Counted from the first letter of the stretch, positions 43,965-56,675 are shown. The stretch is DNA of 64,000 nt from Nocardioides furvisabuli (GCF_021083185.1 NZ_JAIGQB010000004.1:339039-403038); one strand, 5' to 3'. The notes: generated from the letters alone by a model not told the origin. Translations and numbers: made by a program.

Positions 43965-45623
43965 TTGCTGGCGGCACCTGCCATGTCAAAGCGAACGACC
44001 AAAGCCCATTCCGCCAAGAGCGCGACCGGCGCAGCCAACGCCCGTCGTCACCCCGTCGGCAGCCGCTGGCAGCGAATGGAGGCGGTCTTCACCTACCCGG
44101 GGTTGTACGACTTTCAAGACTTGCTCCCTGGAACGCTTCATGTCGATGAGGCACCCGCCCTTCGGCCCGGCAAGCCCGGGCGGACATCTTCCTATCCGGA
44201 CCTGCTCCTCTTCGCGCTCGTCATCTGCTCACGCATCTGCACGAGCCAGCGCGCCCTCGCCGCCGAACTCGGGAGGCCGGGCACATGGGAGGAAGTGTGC
44301 GATCTCTACCGCGAGGGACTGGGCCTGGACATCGACCTTCCCGCGGCGCCACCCTCAGAGGACACCATGGACCGGTTCGTGTGGCGTTTGGCTGACGACC
44401 ATCCGGCCAGCAGGCTGCGCTGGGCCGCGATCCAGGACCGCCTCACGCAGGTCGGGTACGGGACCGCCCGCTTCCTCGGCAACTTCTCCGACGACCACGC
44501 CCCCGTGGACTGGACCACCCCCGACTATCACCACCTCGTCTTTGGAGATGGCACCTTCATCGACCCCATGAGCGACGTTCTGCTCCAGATGGACCCAATC
44601 ACCGGAGAGAAGGTGCCTATCGGCAGCACCGCCGCCGACCCTTGCCGGGCGCGCTTTCAAGAGCAGTTCACCGACCCCGAGCCTGACGACAAGACCGCGC
44701 GAGGCATCAACCACGTCACGTTGTCCACATGGACGGATTACGGCTGGATCGTCTTGGGGACCGCCCACGCGACGGGCGGTGAGATTCATCCGACCATGGA
44801 CCTCCTGGACCGGCTGTTGGATCTGGCGAAGTACACCGTTCACACGGTCGTGTGGGACCGCGTGCTCACCGGATGGGCCATCCAAGACCTCATGGCCACT
44901 CGCAGAGTGATGGTGATCAACAAGCCGGTGGCCCGAGATGGATTCGCCCCGTTCTTCGTCGACGGGCAGGCCTTCAAGCCGTGGCGGATAGGGAAGCGAA
45001 TCGCCGTCGAGCGATTCGAAACCGGGCAGTCGCTCCCGCTGGGAACCTGCATCTACCGGACCACAAAGTCGCACGAGCGAGTCAACAGCCAGTTCTATCC
45101 GCTCCCCCTGCCCGAAAGCCTCGCGACGTGCCCGGGCCAACACCATCTCTGGGTCGATGATGGAGCACTGTTCGATTGCTTCCTCAGCGACGACGGCGTC
45201 TGGTGGAAGCGACCGCAGGCCGCGACGGCCATCGAGGCCAAGCCGCGACCCGGCCCTAACGACCTTTGGTCGCTGCCAATCACCTGGCACCTCGCCTGCT
45301 CGCATGCTGCCGAAAGCCGTCATGAGTTCACGACACACTGGCAGCCCGCAGCAGGCCGCACAGGGCGTGCCAGCAAGGGCATCAGCAAGGCACTGCGAGA
45401 ACTACGTCCGGTGCCCCGGTACGCAGTGGAGACATTCGGCCCCATCCATGGGCTTCGCAGCATCACAGAGAGTTTCAACCAGTGGTTCCAGAAGACCCTG
45501 GGCCAGCACAAGCGCGCCATGCGCGGCGACGCAGAAGGACAGGAAGTCGACCACCTTGCCGCTGCGATGCTCGCTAACTCGGTGACCTACTACCGCTACC
45601 TGCTCTGCACCGACGACGACTGA
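43965..45623 (+). CDS. DDE-transposase-like protein B
   Basis: A 552-aa protein starting at TTG 43965 with GAGGAGGG just upstream; an ATG at 43983 is the alternative. A helical N-terminal domain (RTSSYPDLLLFALVICSRI, then SEDTMDRFVWRLADDH) leads to a core with VFGDGTFIDP (Asp about 195), VHTVVWDRVLTGWAIQDL and RSITESFNQWFQKTL, a likely D-D-E set. The final segment LAAAMLANSVTYYRYLL parallels the tail of protein A. The family is unassigned. It is divergent from the C-A operon, and its partner recombinase-like gene D lies 816 nt downstream. Confidence 0.65.
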   Translation: MLAAPAMSKRTTKAHSAKSATGAANARRHPVGSRWQRMEAVFTYPGLYDFQDLLPGTLHVDEAPALRPGKPGRTSSYPDLLLFALVICSRICTSQRALAAELGRPGTWEEVCDLYREGLGLDIDLPAAPPSEDTMDRFVWRLADDHPASRLRWAAIQDRLTQVGYGTARFLGNFSDDHAPVDWTTPDYHHLVFGDGTFIDPMSDVLLQMDPITGEKVPIGSTAADPCRARFQEQFTDPEPDDKTARGINHVTLSTWTDYGWIVLGTAHATGGEIHPTMDLLDRLLDLAKYTVHTVVWDRVLTGWAIQDLMATRRVMVINKPVARDGFAPFFVDGQAFKPWRIGKRIAVERFETGQSLPLGTCIYRTTKSHERVNSQFYPLPLPESLATCPGQHHLWVDDGALFDCFLSDDGVWWKRPQAATAIEAKPRPGPNDLWSLPITWHLACSHAAESRHEFTTHWQPAAGRTGRASKGISKALRELRPVPRYAVETFGPIHGLRSITESFNQWFQKTLGQHKRAMRGDAEGQEVDHLAAAMLANSVTYYRYLLCTDDD

Positions 45624-46439
45624 ACCGGTTCACCGGTCCGTGCAGGCCTGGTACACCGCGGGGAGGCGTACGCGCGCGACAAGGCCGTTACGTAGCGAGA
45701 CGCCAACAGCAGGCAATCGGACCGCGTTTGAGGCTTGGGCGGCGCGCCACCGAGCGGATCACCGCCGTGGTCCGACCGACCGACACGCGGGGGGTACCTC
45801 GCTGGACTCTGAGCCGTCTCACAGCCGGGCGACGGGATATGACGGGTTGCGCGACTCGGCCATGTCAGCGGCGCTCCCATGGCCGCTCTGATCGACCGGC
45901 TCGCCGTCTTAGTTGATGGTGACGAAGTGCTCGTTTGGCTAGTCGTCGAGGCGCCACAGGCCGCCTGCGATTGCCGTCTGGGGCTCGGTACCTTTGTCTG
46001 CCTTCTCAAGGACGTAGTCCTCAAACCGGGCCCCGACTGGCCGCCCACTTGCTCGGGCAGCGCTGACGTGCGAATGGTGTGACAGCGGCCGCGTCGGCGC
46101 CCAGCGCCAGGCTCAATCCTTCGACGAGGACCCCGGGGGCGGACCTGCACCCGTCTAGCCCGGTCGGCCAGAAAGTTCTGCGCCGGCCGGAACGCGGCCC
46201 GGCCCTGCACCTCTCGCTCCTGCCCGCCCCGGGGACTGCGTCATCGACGGCGTCCGATCTCCCCAACGGCCGTTTCGCGACCCGCGGGTCCCGCTTGTCT
46301 GCGCACACCTGCCCCTCGGTGGGCCAACTGCCCGGCACCGGGTCGCCGCAGGGTTCGGCCGCTCGCGGGGTGTGCCACCGGCCGCGGATCATGCCGATAC
46401 CTCCTCCGCAACGTCCATACCGTCCAGAGGAGCACGACC
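45624..46439. other. 816-bp interval between genes B and D
   Basis: No gene has a start, ribosome site and consistent codon use. Short coding-like pieces occur on both strands, for example VLVEGLSLALGADAAAVTP on the minus strand near 46100, possibly decayed genes. A good ribosome site (AGAGGAG) for gene D ends the interval. Confidence 0.4.
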
Positions 46440-47435
46440 ATGAAGCCACGCACCACCCGCCGCCCGACGCTCGACCTGAGTCTGTCGGTTGACGAGGCCA
46501 TCGAAGCGGCCGAGGCGCTGTGGGACACCTACGACCTGGCTGAAGACACCGGCATCGAGCGGTACATCGCCGAACTCGCTGATCAGTGCGACGCGGCAGA
46601 CGTCGGCACTATCGGCGAACTTGGAGAGAAGGCCAGCGAGATCATCAAGGAGTGGGCGCACGTGACCTCGCTGACGGCCTACACCGACCGAGAGTCCGCC
46701 GTGCACATCAACACCGCCCGTCACACCATCCACGTGCTGCTGTTGAGCGCGGCGCTCCACCGCAGAGAGGACGCCGCAGTCCTGTTGGCGGGGCTGCCTT
46801 CGGTCGTCGGCCGGAGCACCAACAAACGACGCCACCTTGACGGGGTCGAAGTCCTGCTCCTTCGTCTCGAAGCCCTGCGTCGAGCACTCAAGGGTGGCGC
46901 GGGGGCTCGCAACGCCTCTCAATACGTCCTCGTCGAGGTCGGTGCAACTACCAGCGAGATCGAGCACGTCGCCCTGGCCGACTTCGACAACCATGAAAGG
47001 CCCCACACCATCGCGTTCTGCGGAAACGGGAATGACGTCGGCCCACGGACGCGACCACTCGCGCCATGGGCGACACATGTCATGTCGCTCACGCTCTCCG
47101 AGCACGTGAGGATGCACGGCGACGCCTCCGACAGGCCCATCGCGTACTACACAGACGGCGCGAGCAACAACCCGCAGGCCGCCGCGGCAGTGTGCACGAA
47201 CCTCGCGCGCGCCATGATCGACCTCGGCATCGGCAAGGGCCCCCACCGCCCAGAACCCCACAGCATCCTGCGCTGGCGACTCAAGGCAATCCGCGAGAGC
47301 CAGGGCATCGACGCCGCCGTCGAAGCGTCCGGACGACCCAGTGCAACTGCCCTCTACACGTTCCTCACCATGCAGGAACCCCGCAAGTCCGTCGCCAAGC
47401 GGAAGAAGCGCTTGGGGAGCATGCTCGGTCAGTGA
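46440..47435 (+). CDS. tyrosine-recombinase-fold protein D, degenerate
   Basis: A 331-aa protein, ATG 46440 with AGAGGAG upstream. The C-terminal half follows the integrase pattern: VEVGATTSEIEHVALADFD (box I, Arg replaced by Thr, as in protein C), GNDVGPRTRPLAPWATHV (the beta-sheet region), EPHSILRWRLKAI (HxxR-like) and SGRPSATALYTFL. The last lacks the usual GH histidine but keeps a Tyr. It aligns along its length with protein C, including AAVC and the Thr-Ser-Glu motif. It is likely a non-canonical or inactive recombinase serving with DDE-like protein B. Confidence 0.6.
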   Translation: MKPRTTRRPTLDLSLSVDEAIEAAEALWDTYDLAEDTGIERYIAELADQCDAADVGTIGELGEKASEIIKEWAHVTSLTAYTDRESAVHINTARHTIHVLLLSAALHRREDAAVLLAGLPSVVGRSTNKRRHLDGVEVLLLRLEALRRALKGGAGARNASQYVLVEVGATTSEIEHVALADFDNHERPHTIAFCGNGNDVGPRTRPLAPWATHVMSLTLSEHVRMHGDASDRPIAYYTDGASNNPQAAAAVCTNLARAMIDLGIGKGPHRPEPHSILRWRLKAIRESQGIDAAVEASGRPSATALYTFLTMQEPRKSVAKRKKRLGSMLGQ

Positions 47436-47543
47436 AATCACCGCACCAGGACGTTAGGCAGGAGGCAGAGCAACCTCGAAACACGGCGCAAGCGTGCTTG
47501 AGCGTGCGGAGCAGAGCGCACATGAGGAGCGGCAGGGCGACGC

Positions 47544-48587
47544 TTACTCGCAGTCCTCGCATACCGTGGCGCCGGTGCGGGCGCGGGCAGTGGGGAGAGA
47601 CATAAAGCACGCGCTGCAGTAGACCTCGCGCTGACATTCGCAGCCGTTGCAGCGGGGGCACCGCGGTTCGGTGCACTCGGGGCATGTCGAGTCCGCCTCA
47701 CTGCGGGCAAAGGTATGCCCGCAGCCTTGGACACAGGTGTGGTACCACTCGGTGGGGTCGTCGCTTCCAGTGTTGATGCGGAGGTCTACAGCAAGGGGCG
47801 TGGCGACGACGTAGGCATAGCCCCCGCCGAGGGCAACGTCCAGCCGTACATGCGGATTCGTCTTGCCAGTTGCGTACAGAATGCCGATTCCGCCGTCCTT
47901 ACGTGCCCGGCGGTCAGAGTTAAGCCGCGCTCGCTCGATCAAGTCGAGGACGCCAGGTTGGCTGATGCCGCGGCCTGGCGCGTAGGGCTCGCCGGTTGTC
48001 TGGGCGAACATCACACTTCCTGCGAGCGAGGTAATCATTACGAGCCGATGGCCGGGCTCTTCAAGCGAGCGCATGAGTACCGCGCTTGCCGAGGCCCGGG
48101 ATCGTTCGACGAGATCGCGTAGAGAACTGCCAGTCACGCCAAGGCGGAAGGCTCCTTCGGCGTCGGCAGGCTCGATAAGGATGGCGGCGGCGAAGGCGCT
48201 GGCAATCCTCTCCTCAATCTCGCCGCCACTCTTTGCCAGGGCTGGCCGCACTTCGAAGCACCAGTCCTCATCCTGCGCGAGGAGGTGATGGGCGAGTTCA
48301 TGCAGGAGCGTGAAGTCATCGCGGGCGTTGCCGAAATGGCGGTACCTGATGGTCGCGGTCACGGCGTCATAGATGCCATCAATCGGACACACAGACGAGC
48401 GGGCGGCAGTTGTCTGTTCGACCGTGAGCCCCTGGATGGCATGCAGGGCGACCAGCGGTGCGGCGCGCAACGTCGGCATTGCGGCCGGGTGATTGTCAGC
48501 GAGGCCTTCGCACAGGTGTTCCACTGCTCGACCGAGCACGGTGGGGCTTCGCCACTCGTCGTACGTGGCCCGTGGGAGTCCGGCCAT
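47544..48587 (-). CDS. ImmA/IrrE-type metallopeptidase with C-terminal zinc ribbons
   Basis: A 347-aa protein, ATG 48587 with TAGGGA upstream. The ImmA/IrrE peptidase core is clear: FTLLHELAHHLL (H-E-x-x-H, about residue 95), followed by EIEERIASAFAAAILIEPA, which supplies the third Glu ligand. The C-terminal 70 residues carry many Cys-x2-Cys pairs (CPECTEPRCPRCNGCEC, CSACFMSL, CEDCE), i.e. two zinc ribbons. Family members cleave XRE-type repressors or antitoxins to trigger mobile-element or DNA-damage responses. It is the last gene of the seven-gene hsd operon, 7 nt after the previous stop. Confidence 0.85.
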   Translation of the reverse strand: MAGLPRATYDEWRSPTVLGRAVEHLCEGLADNHPAAMPTLRAAPLVALHAIQGLTVEQTTAARSSVCPIDGIYDAVTATIRYRHFGNARDDFTLLHELAHHLLAQDEDWCFEVRPALAKSGGEIEERIASAFAAAILIEPADAEGAFRLGVTGSSLRDLVERSRASASAVLMRSLEEPGHRLVMITSLAGSVMFAQTTGEPYAPGRGISQPGVLDLIERARLNSDRRARKDGGIGILYATGKTNPHVRLDVALGGGYAYVVATPLAVDLRINTGSDDPTEWYHTCVQGCGHTFARSEADSTCPECTEPRCPRCNGCECQREVYCSACFMSLPTARARTGATVCEDCE

Positions 48588-48594
48588 GGTGTCC

Positions 48595-49491
48595 CTAGAT
48601 TGAGGCTTCTAGTTGTTCGATGACGTGTTGGATCTTCGAGTCGAGCGCTTGACTGCTGCCGGAGTCGGACTGTCGAGCCGCCATCTGCTGTACCTCGGAC
48701 CACACTTTGCAGCGAATGTCGTTCTCGCTGGTCGCGGTCTTCGCCGCTAGCGACACGATGCGGTTCTTGAGCGTCGGCTGTTTGAGCGCAAACACGAGTG
48801 CTCCCGTTGGCTCGGTCCACACGAGGTCCAATGGTGCGTTCCAGTGGCTGGCGATGGTGCGCGCCTCCTCCAAGTTGAGGAGGCATCGGCCGTAAAAAAT
48901 GTCGGCGGCGATCTTTGGAGCAGGGGTGTGTAGGACGTGATGGATGTCGGCCGCCTTCAGGCCCCACTTGTCGCGGAACGCCTCGCGGAGGAGCCCGAGA
49001 CCGGAACCGCTGTCCAGGCTGTCGTGGTCCGACAGGTCGGCCGCGAACTTGCACACCATCGCCAGTGCGTCCTGGAACTCCGTGTCAGTCTCCGGTTCCT
49101 CATATGCCGAGACGCCATCGGGCAGGTCTCCCCCGCGGACGTAGTGATAAATCCCGATCGCGGCTCGGTCCTCCAGGACCGGGCCGAGCCGACGAGCCAG
49201 GGTGGCGAACGAAATGCCCGCCTCGGCCTCGGGCCAGCAAACAAGGGGGCGATCGAGCCAATCCGCTTCCAAGCGGATGCATGTGTCCGATGTCGGCAAG
49301 GACTCATCCGTCACCGGCCAGATGACGACATGACCGTCGCGGACGGCGACGATCAGTACCAGTCCGTAATCCTCGCCGTCGTACCCAACTACGAACAGGT
49401 CGCCCACTCGCGGTGCGGCGTCGCTCAGCCCGTCCTTCCACAGGTCATCGCTGACCGTGACCTGCGGAGTAGGGATGTGCGTGTGCGCCAT
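48595..49491 (-). CDS. hypothetical protein of the hsd operon
   Basis: A 298-aa protein whose ATG directly follows the stop of the PemK-like gene (TGAATG), with GGAGG upstream. The N-terminal part reads as beta-rich (VGDLFVVGYDGEDYGLVLIV, DGHVVIWPVTDESL). The middle has a possible HTH-like segment (KIAADIFYGRCLLNLEEAR). The C-terminus is a charged helix. No known family. Given its neighbours it might be the regulatory substrate of the ImmA/IrrE peptidase, but that is a guess. Confidence 0.6.
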   Translation of the reverse strand: MAHTHIPTPQVTVSDDLWKDGLSDAAPRVGDLFVVGYDGEDYGLVLIVAVRDGHVVIWPVTDESLPTSDTCIRLEADWLDRPLVCWPEAEAGISFATLARRLGPVLEDRAAIGIYHYVRGGDLPDGVSAYEEPETDTEFQDALAMVCKFAADLSDHDSLDSGSGLGLLREAFRDKWGLKAADIHHVLHTPAPKIAADIFYGRCLLNLEEARTIASHWNAPLDLVWTEPTGALVFALKQPTLKNRIVSLAAKTATSENDIRCKVWSEVQQMAARQSDSGSSQALDSKIQHVIEQLEASI

Positions 49492-49869
49492 TCAGAGGTT
49501 CCTCCGTCCGAGGAGTGTCGTGGTGTGCCAGAAGTCCAGCAGTGCGTCCCGCGCCTCGTCGGAAAGCCTGCCAGAATACTCGAAGTCGCGTGTTCCCCAG
49601 AATCGTTTGGCGACTGGCCGTTGATACCGGTCCTGCCAATGCGCGTCGAGAGTCATGCAGGGAACGTTGTGCTTGTCCGCAGGAGACTCCAGTGTGCGGG
49701 CGTCGCGTTCGGGATTCTTCGTGCGGGTTAGGCAGTGCGCGACGTTCTTGGTGCGTTCAACCACCCCAGCAGGACGGGCGTGCGACCCGTGCGCGTCCCC
49801 GGTCGTCGAGGTCGCAGGGCTAGCGAGGTACACCTCGCCCGGCTGTGGATCGGCGTCGGGCATGCTCAC
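49492..49869 (-). CDS. PemK/MazF-like fold protein (tentative)
   Basis: A 125-aa protein from GTG 49869, overlapping the preceding small ORF (GTGA), with GAGGG upstream. The opening QPGEVYLASPATST, then SHARPAGVVERTKN resembles the first strands of PemK/MazF toxins (GDVW...RPavVv). The C-terminal part (FWGTRDFEYSGRLSDEARDA) is helical. No free-standing antitoxin is adjacent. It may be a toxin-fold protein repurposed within the restriction operon. The assignment is weak. Confidence 0.5.
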   Translation of the reverse strand: MSMPDADPQPGEVYLASPATSTTGDAHGSHARPAGVVERTKNVAHCLTRTKNPERDARTLESPADKHNVPCMTLDAHWQDRYQRPVAKRFWGTRDFEYSGRLSDEARDALLDFWHTTTLLGRRNL

Positions 49870-50020
49870 GCTACGCCCTCAGCGATCACTTCGGGCTGCG
49901 GCAGGACGAGGCCGGTCGCCGTGGCGTAATAGTCGGTCTTGGGCGGGCAACCGTGCCTGCGCAGCAGGCTGTTGATCGTGGCCCGCAGGTCTCCGCTGAC
50001 GACGTCGACCGCTGGTCCCA

Positions 50021-50021
<1 letters not shown>
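49866..50021 (-). CDS. 51-aa small protein between hsdR and the PemK-like gene
   Basis: The GTG at 50019-50021 shares a base with the hsdR stop (TAGTG). The frame ends at TGA 49866-49868, overlapping the next start (GTGA). The product includes SGDLRATINSLLRRHGCPPK and ATGLVLPQPEVIAEGVA. That pattern recalls the extreme C-terminal tail of DUF3387-bearing HsdR proteins (LLRxxGYPPD...LVLxQAE), here as a separate polypeptide. The tight coupling on both sides argues that it is translated. It may be a split-off HsdR tail. Confidence 0.6.
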
Positions 50022-53113
<3,092 letters not shown>

Positions 53114-53114
53114 G

Positions 53115-54266
53115 TCAAACCACCTCTCCCCGTACCTCGATCTGGCCGGTCACGGCCGCGGTGATGAGCGCCGAACGGCGTTCAAGGGCGAGTTCTATGA
53201 ACTGCTCCGCCTTGGCGATGAGCGTGTCGACCTTCGAGGTCTGTTCGGACGCTCGTGTGACGAGCGCGTGCTGCACAGCCATGTCCGGCACGGGCACTTC
53301 TAGCATTCCCGTTTGGGCCCAGTAGATGCGCCACTGGGAGGGACGGATTCCGGTCGAACGGATCTTGTACTGCTCGACCATTCGAGCCGACCGCAGATAG
53401 AGATGCGCAAACTCAGGAAGCAGTTGATCCCCGATCGGTCGCAAGACCTCGTAGTCGCCGCTCACGATGCCTCGGTGTTGGGAGACGCCCAGGGAGCCCT
53501 GCCATGCCTTCATGCGGTTGATGACGAGGTCCCCTGGCTGTACAAGCAGGTACCGCTCAACGTTCTCCGGTGTCCTGTTGAAGTTGTCGGAGCGGGACGA
53601 CTTCGGGATAACTCCGTAGTCGCGATAGACGGACAGCACCTCTTCGCCAGGGTGATTTGCGATCCCCGACTCCCGATACAGGTACTTCAGCCGTGTGGTT
53701 GGTTCTCCGGCTTCGCGGGCGATTCCATCGAGCACGCTCACGCGTCGGTCGCGCAGCACCTGGATCAGCCGCTGTTGTTTCGCGATGAGCGCGTCGATCT
53801 GCGCTGTCTCGCGGTCGAGGTAGTCGGCGATGGCGCGTTGCTCGTCGAGGTCGGGCGCAAGGAGTCGAATGCCCTTGACCTGCCCAGACGACAAATGCTT
53901 GACCGTGGTCGCGTAGGTGAGGTCGTTGATGACCTTCAGGTGCGCGGGAAGTGCGTACGCCAGAAAGCGGGAATCGGAACGTCCGTTGGATCGCAAGCAA
54001 CAAAGTCGTTGGTTCAAGGCGGCCGGACCTCGCACCCAGTGGATCGTGTTGAAGTCGCCGTCCATGCCGATGACCACGTCACCGTTCCGAAGGAGCACAG
54101 ACTCCGGCACGCTCTCAGCCGGAAGAAAAGTCTGGAACTGATTGCTCAGGATGTCACGGATGCGAACCAACGGAACGTCACCTTGGTCGGCGAAGGTGGC
54201 GGAGTCAAAGGGGAATCCGTTTATGAGATCTGCCATCTCCCGCACTCGTTGTTCATGCCAGGTCAC
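53115..54266 (-). CDS. hsdS: type I restriction specificity subunit HsdS
   Basis: A 383-aa DNA-recognition subunit with two target-recognition domains. The first half ends in the conserved helix LLAPDLDEQRAIADYLDRET and the second in EVPVPDMAVQHALVTRASEQ, each followed by a coiled-coil spacer (AQIDALIAKQQRLIQVL; KVDTLIAKAEQFIELAL). The target sequence cannot be read from this. Its ATG overlaps the hsdM stop (ATGA). Confidence 0.94.
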   Translation of the reverse strand: MTWHEQRVREMADLINGFPFDSATFADQGDVPLVRIRDILSNQFQTFLPAESVPESVLLRNGDVVIGMDGDFNTIHWVRGPAALNQRLCCLRSNGRSDSRFLAYALPAHLKVINDLTYATTVKHLSSGQVKGIRLLAPDLDEQRAIADYLDRETAQIDALIAKQQRLIQVLRDRRVSVLDGIAREAGEPTTRLKYLYRESGIANHPGEEVLSVYRDYGVIPKSSRSDNFNRTPENVERYLLVQPGDLVINRMKAWQGSLGVSQHRGIVSGDYEVLRPIGDQLLPEFAHLYLRSARMVEQYKIRSTGIRPSQWRIYWAQTGMLEVPVPDMAVQHALVTRASEQTSKVDTLIAKAEQFIELALERRSALITAAVTGQIEVRGEVV

Positions 54267-56254
54267 GCCTCGACCTCCTGCAACAGGTCGATGATCTCCT
54301 TGACGAGGACGTTGAGGTCCGCGTCGATTTCGTCGAATGACCGGGGCGGTTCGTAGACGTAGAAGTGTCGGGTGAACGGGATCTCGTAGCCAACCTTCGT
54401 CTTCGACTCGTCAATCCAGGCATCGGGAACGTGCGGCTTGACCTCGACCTCGAAGTAGGTCTTCACGAGAGCATCGCGGTTGTCGCGGCCCCACTCGCTG
54501 TCGCCGTCTTCGCCACCCTCGGCCCAGCCGAACGGGATGTTCTCAGAGTCGCGTAGCGAGACGTCGGGCTCGAAGTTTCCCTTGGCGTCCACGCACTCGA
54601 CCGCGTTCTCGTCCCGCACGCCGAGACCCGTCCAGATGGCCTTGATCTGGGGTGCGCCGTACTTCACGCCGTGCTGCTTGGCCTGAGCGCTGAGGTCCTT
54701 GAGGAACTCGGCACGGTCCATGTAGGTCACCCCCACAAGTCCGGTCAGTACCTTGCGGAGCGTCTCGGGGTTGACTGTGAAGAGTGGGCCCCTGGTTGAG
54801 GCGTCGGCCTCCTGGACGAAGGCGTCGACGCTCTCGAACGTCAGGTCGAACCGGAGGCGCAGCGGACGCTCGACGGTGATCGTGTAGTAGCCGAAGTCGG
54901 TGTTCGCGAGAACCTTCGACTTCCCCGCGTTCTCGAAGTCCTGGTAGAGGTGCGCGATCTTGGCGCGGTCACTCTCGGAAACCTCCCGGGACTTGTCGCC
55001 GAGGTTCTTCCGCATCTTCGTGTAGAAGTCGGATCCGTCGATCAACTGGACCTTGCCTACTCGTTCAGGCTTTTTGGTGTTGTCGAGGATCCAGATGTAG
55101 GTGGAGATGCCAGTGTTGTAGAACATGTTGGTCGGGAGTGCCACGATCGCGTCGACCAGGTCGGACTCCAGCAGATGCTTGCGGATCTCGGACTCGCCGG
55201 ACCCGGCAGCCCCGTTGAACAGCGGTGAGCCGTTGAGGACGATCCCAGCCCGGCCTCCGCCCTCGTGCATGGGCCGCATCTTGGAAACGATGTGCTGAAG
55301 GAAGAGCATCTGGCCGTCTCCGATCTTCGGGAGACCGGCACCGAAGCGGTCGCCTCGATTGTGGTCGGCCTTCACGTCCGGCTCTGACGCCTTCCAGTCG
55401 ACGCCGTAGGGCGGGTTGGAGAGGCAGAAGTCGAAGGTGCGATCGTAGAACAGGTCGTTGGCCAGCGTGTCGCCGAGCCGGACGTTCGTGGCGTCCTGGC
55501 CCTTGGCGATCATGTCGGACTTGCAGATCGCGTACGACTGGTCGTTGATTTCCTGGCCGAACAATGCGAGCCGGGCGTCCGGGTTGAGGTCGAGCAGGTG
55601 ATCCTCGGCTACCGAGAGCATCCCGCCGGTGCCAGCGGTCGGGTCGTAGATGGATCGCACGATGCCGGGCTCGCGCAGGCTGTCGGTGTCCTCGGCGAAG
55701 AGAAGATCGACCATGAGCCGGATCGCGTCGCGGGGAGTGAAGTGCTCACCGGCCGTCTCGTTGGACGCTTCCGCGAACTTCCGGATGAGTTCCTCGAACA
55801 GGTCACCCATCTCCGCGTTTGAGACCGTGTCGGGGTGGAGGTCGATCTCGGAGAACTTCTTGACCACCAGCAGTAGTCGGTTCTTCTCGTCCAGGTTGGC
55901 GATCTCGTTCTCGAACTTGAATCGCTCGAAGACGTCGATGTTGGACGAGAAGCGGGAGAGGTAGTCGACCAGGTTCGCAGCCAGACCATCGGGGTCAGCC
56001 ACCAACTTCTTCAAGTCCCACCGGGAAGTGTTGTAGAAGTTGAGTCCGTGCTTCGCCTTGACCATCACGGCAAGAAGTTCCGAGTTCTTCTGCTGCTCGG
56101 CTAGCGCACGTACCTCGTCGCGTGAATCCCCCAGGATGCAGTCGAGGCGTCGCAGGATCGTCATGGGCAGGATGACGCTGCCGTACTGGTTCGGGCGGTA
56201 GACGCCTCGCAACTGGTCGGCGATCGACCAAACGAAGTTGCCCAAGTTGCTCAC
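54263..56254 (-). CDS. hsdM: type I DNA methyltransferase subunit HsdM
   Basis: A 663-aa N6-adenine methyltransferase. An N-terminal HsdM_N helical domain (FVWSIADQLRGVYRPNQYGS) precedes the catalytic domain with the SAM motif DPTAGTGGMLSVAEDHL (about residue 205) and the catalytic DFCLSNPPYGVDWK (NPPY at about 280). GTG 56254 has AGGAG 8 nt upstream and gives the usual start VSNLGNF; longer in-frame starts at 56296 or 56404 are less likely. It is the first gene of the restriction operon, placed at the island's right end beside tRNA-Lys. Confidence 0.95.
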   Translation of the reverse strand: MSNLGNFVWSIADQLRGVYRPNQYGSVILPMTILRRLDCILGDSRDEVRALAEQQKNSELLAVMVKAKHGLNFYNTSRWDLKKLVADPDGLAANLVDYLSRFSSNIDVFERFKFENEIANLDEKNRLLLVVKKFSEIDLHPDTVSNAEMGDLFEELIRKFAEASNETAGEHFTPRDAIRLMVDLLFAEDTDSLREPGIVRSIYDPTAGTGGMLSVAEDHLLDLNPDARLALFGQEINDQSYAICKSDMIAKGQDATNVRLGDTLANDLFYDRTFDFCLSNPPYGVDWKASEPDVKADHNRGDRFGAGLPKIGDGQMLFLQHIVSKMRPMHEGGGRAGIVLNGSPLFNGAAGSGESEIRKHLLESDLVDAIVALPTNMFYNTGISTYIWILDNTKKPERVGKVQLIDGSDFYTKMRKNLGDKSREVSESDRAKIAHLYQDFENAGKSKVLANTDFGYYTITVERPLRLRFDLTFESVDAFVQEADASTRGPLFTVNPETLRKVLTGLVGVTYMDRAEFLKDLSAQAKQHGVKYGAPQIKAIWTGLGVRDENAVECVDAKGNFEPDVSLRDSENIPFGWAEGGEDGDSEWGRDNRDALVKTYFEVEVKPHVPDAWIDESKTKVGYEIPFTRHFYVYEPPRSFDEIDADLNVLVKEIIDLLQEVEA

Positions 56255-56667
56255 TGATTCGACTCCTGATGTGTTGCTGGCGGTGGTTCGGTTCATCCTG
56301 CCCGAACGCGCCGACAGGCGAGGCGGGTTGGTTGTTCTTGTGCCACGGGCCGAAGGGCGGCGGCACCCTGCGACGGCGGTCCTTGGAGTGACTCGATGCG
56401 ACAAGGCTCAGGGACCCGGGCTTCGACCCGATGCCTTCTTAGTGTGGGTGACCCCCATCGCTTCCCGTACCAGATGTTGGGTCGGGCAACGGCCTGCGCC
56501 GTGCCCGCCACCGCCGGGCATGCCCAACGCCCCCTCCAGCCACCGCTGACACTTGCCGATACCCAGCACGAGCACCGGCCGAGTTCAGCCGCCCCGGCCA
56601 GCAACCACTAGGGTCCTTTAGTGGAGGCTTCCGTGGAGGGTTAAGCGGTTGAATACGCGGAAGTCCC
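56255..56667. other. promoter region of the hsd operon and upstream region of tRNA-Lys
   Basis: No gene. A small hairpin CCACTA/TAGTGG lies near 56605-56623. The right copy of the 13-bp island repeat begins at 56663. Promoters for hsdM (minus) and tRNA-Lys (plus) should be here but were not identified with confidence. Confidence 0.4.
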
Positions 56668-56675
56668 GGGCCTCT
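56663..56675. repeat. 13-bp direct repeat, right island boundary (overlaps tRNA-Lys 5' end)
   Basis: GTCCCGGGCCTCT, identical to 14468-14480. The last eight bases (GGGCCTCT) are the first eight of the tRNA gene, so a crossover here keeps the tRNA sequence intact while replacing its upstream DNA. Confidence 0.5.

Noticed and set aside
45596..46449. Long minus-strand frames between genes B and D
   Set aside because: Arg/Pro/Ser-rich composition, no ribosome site, and overlap with the gene B terminus; at most decayed fragments.
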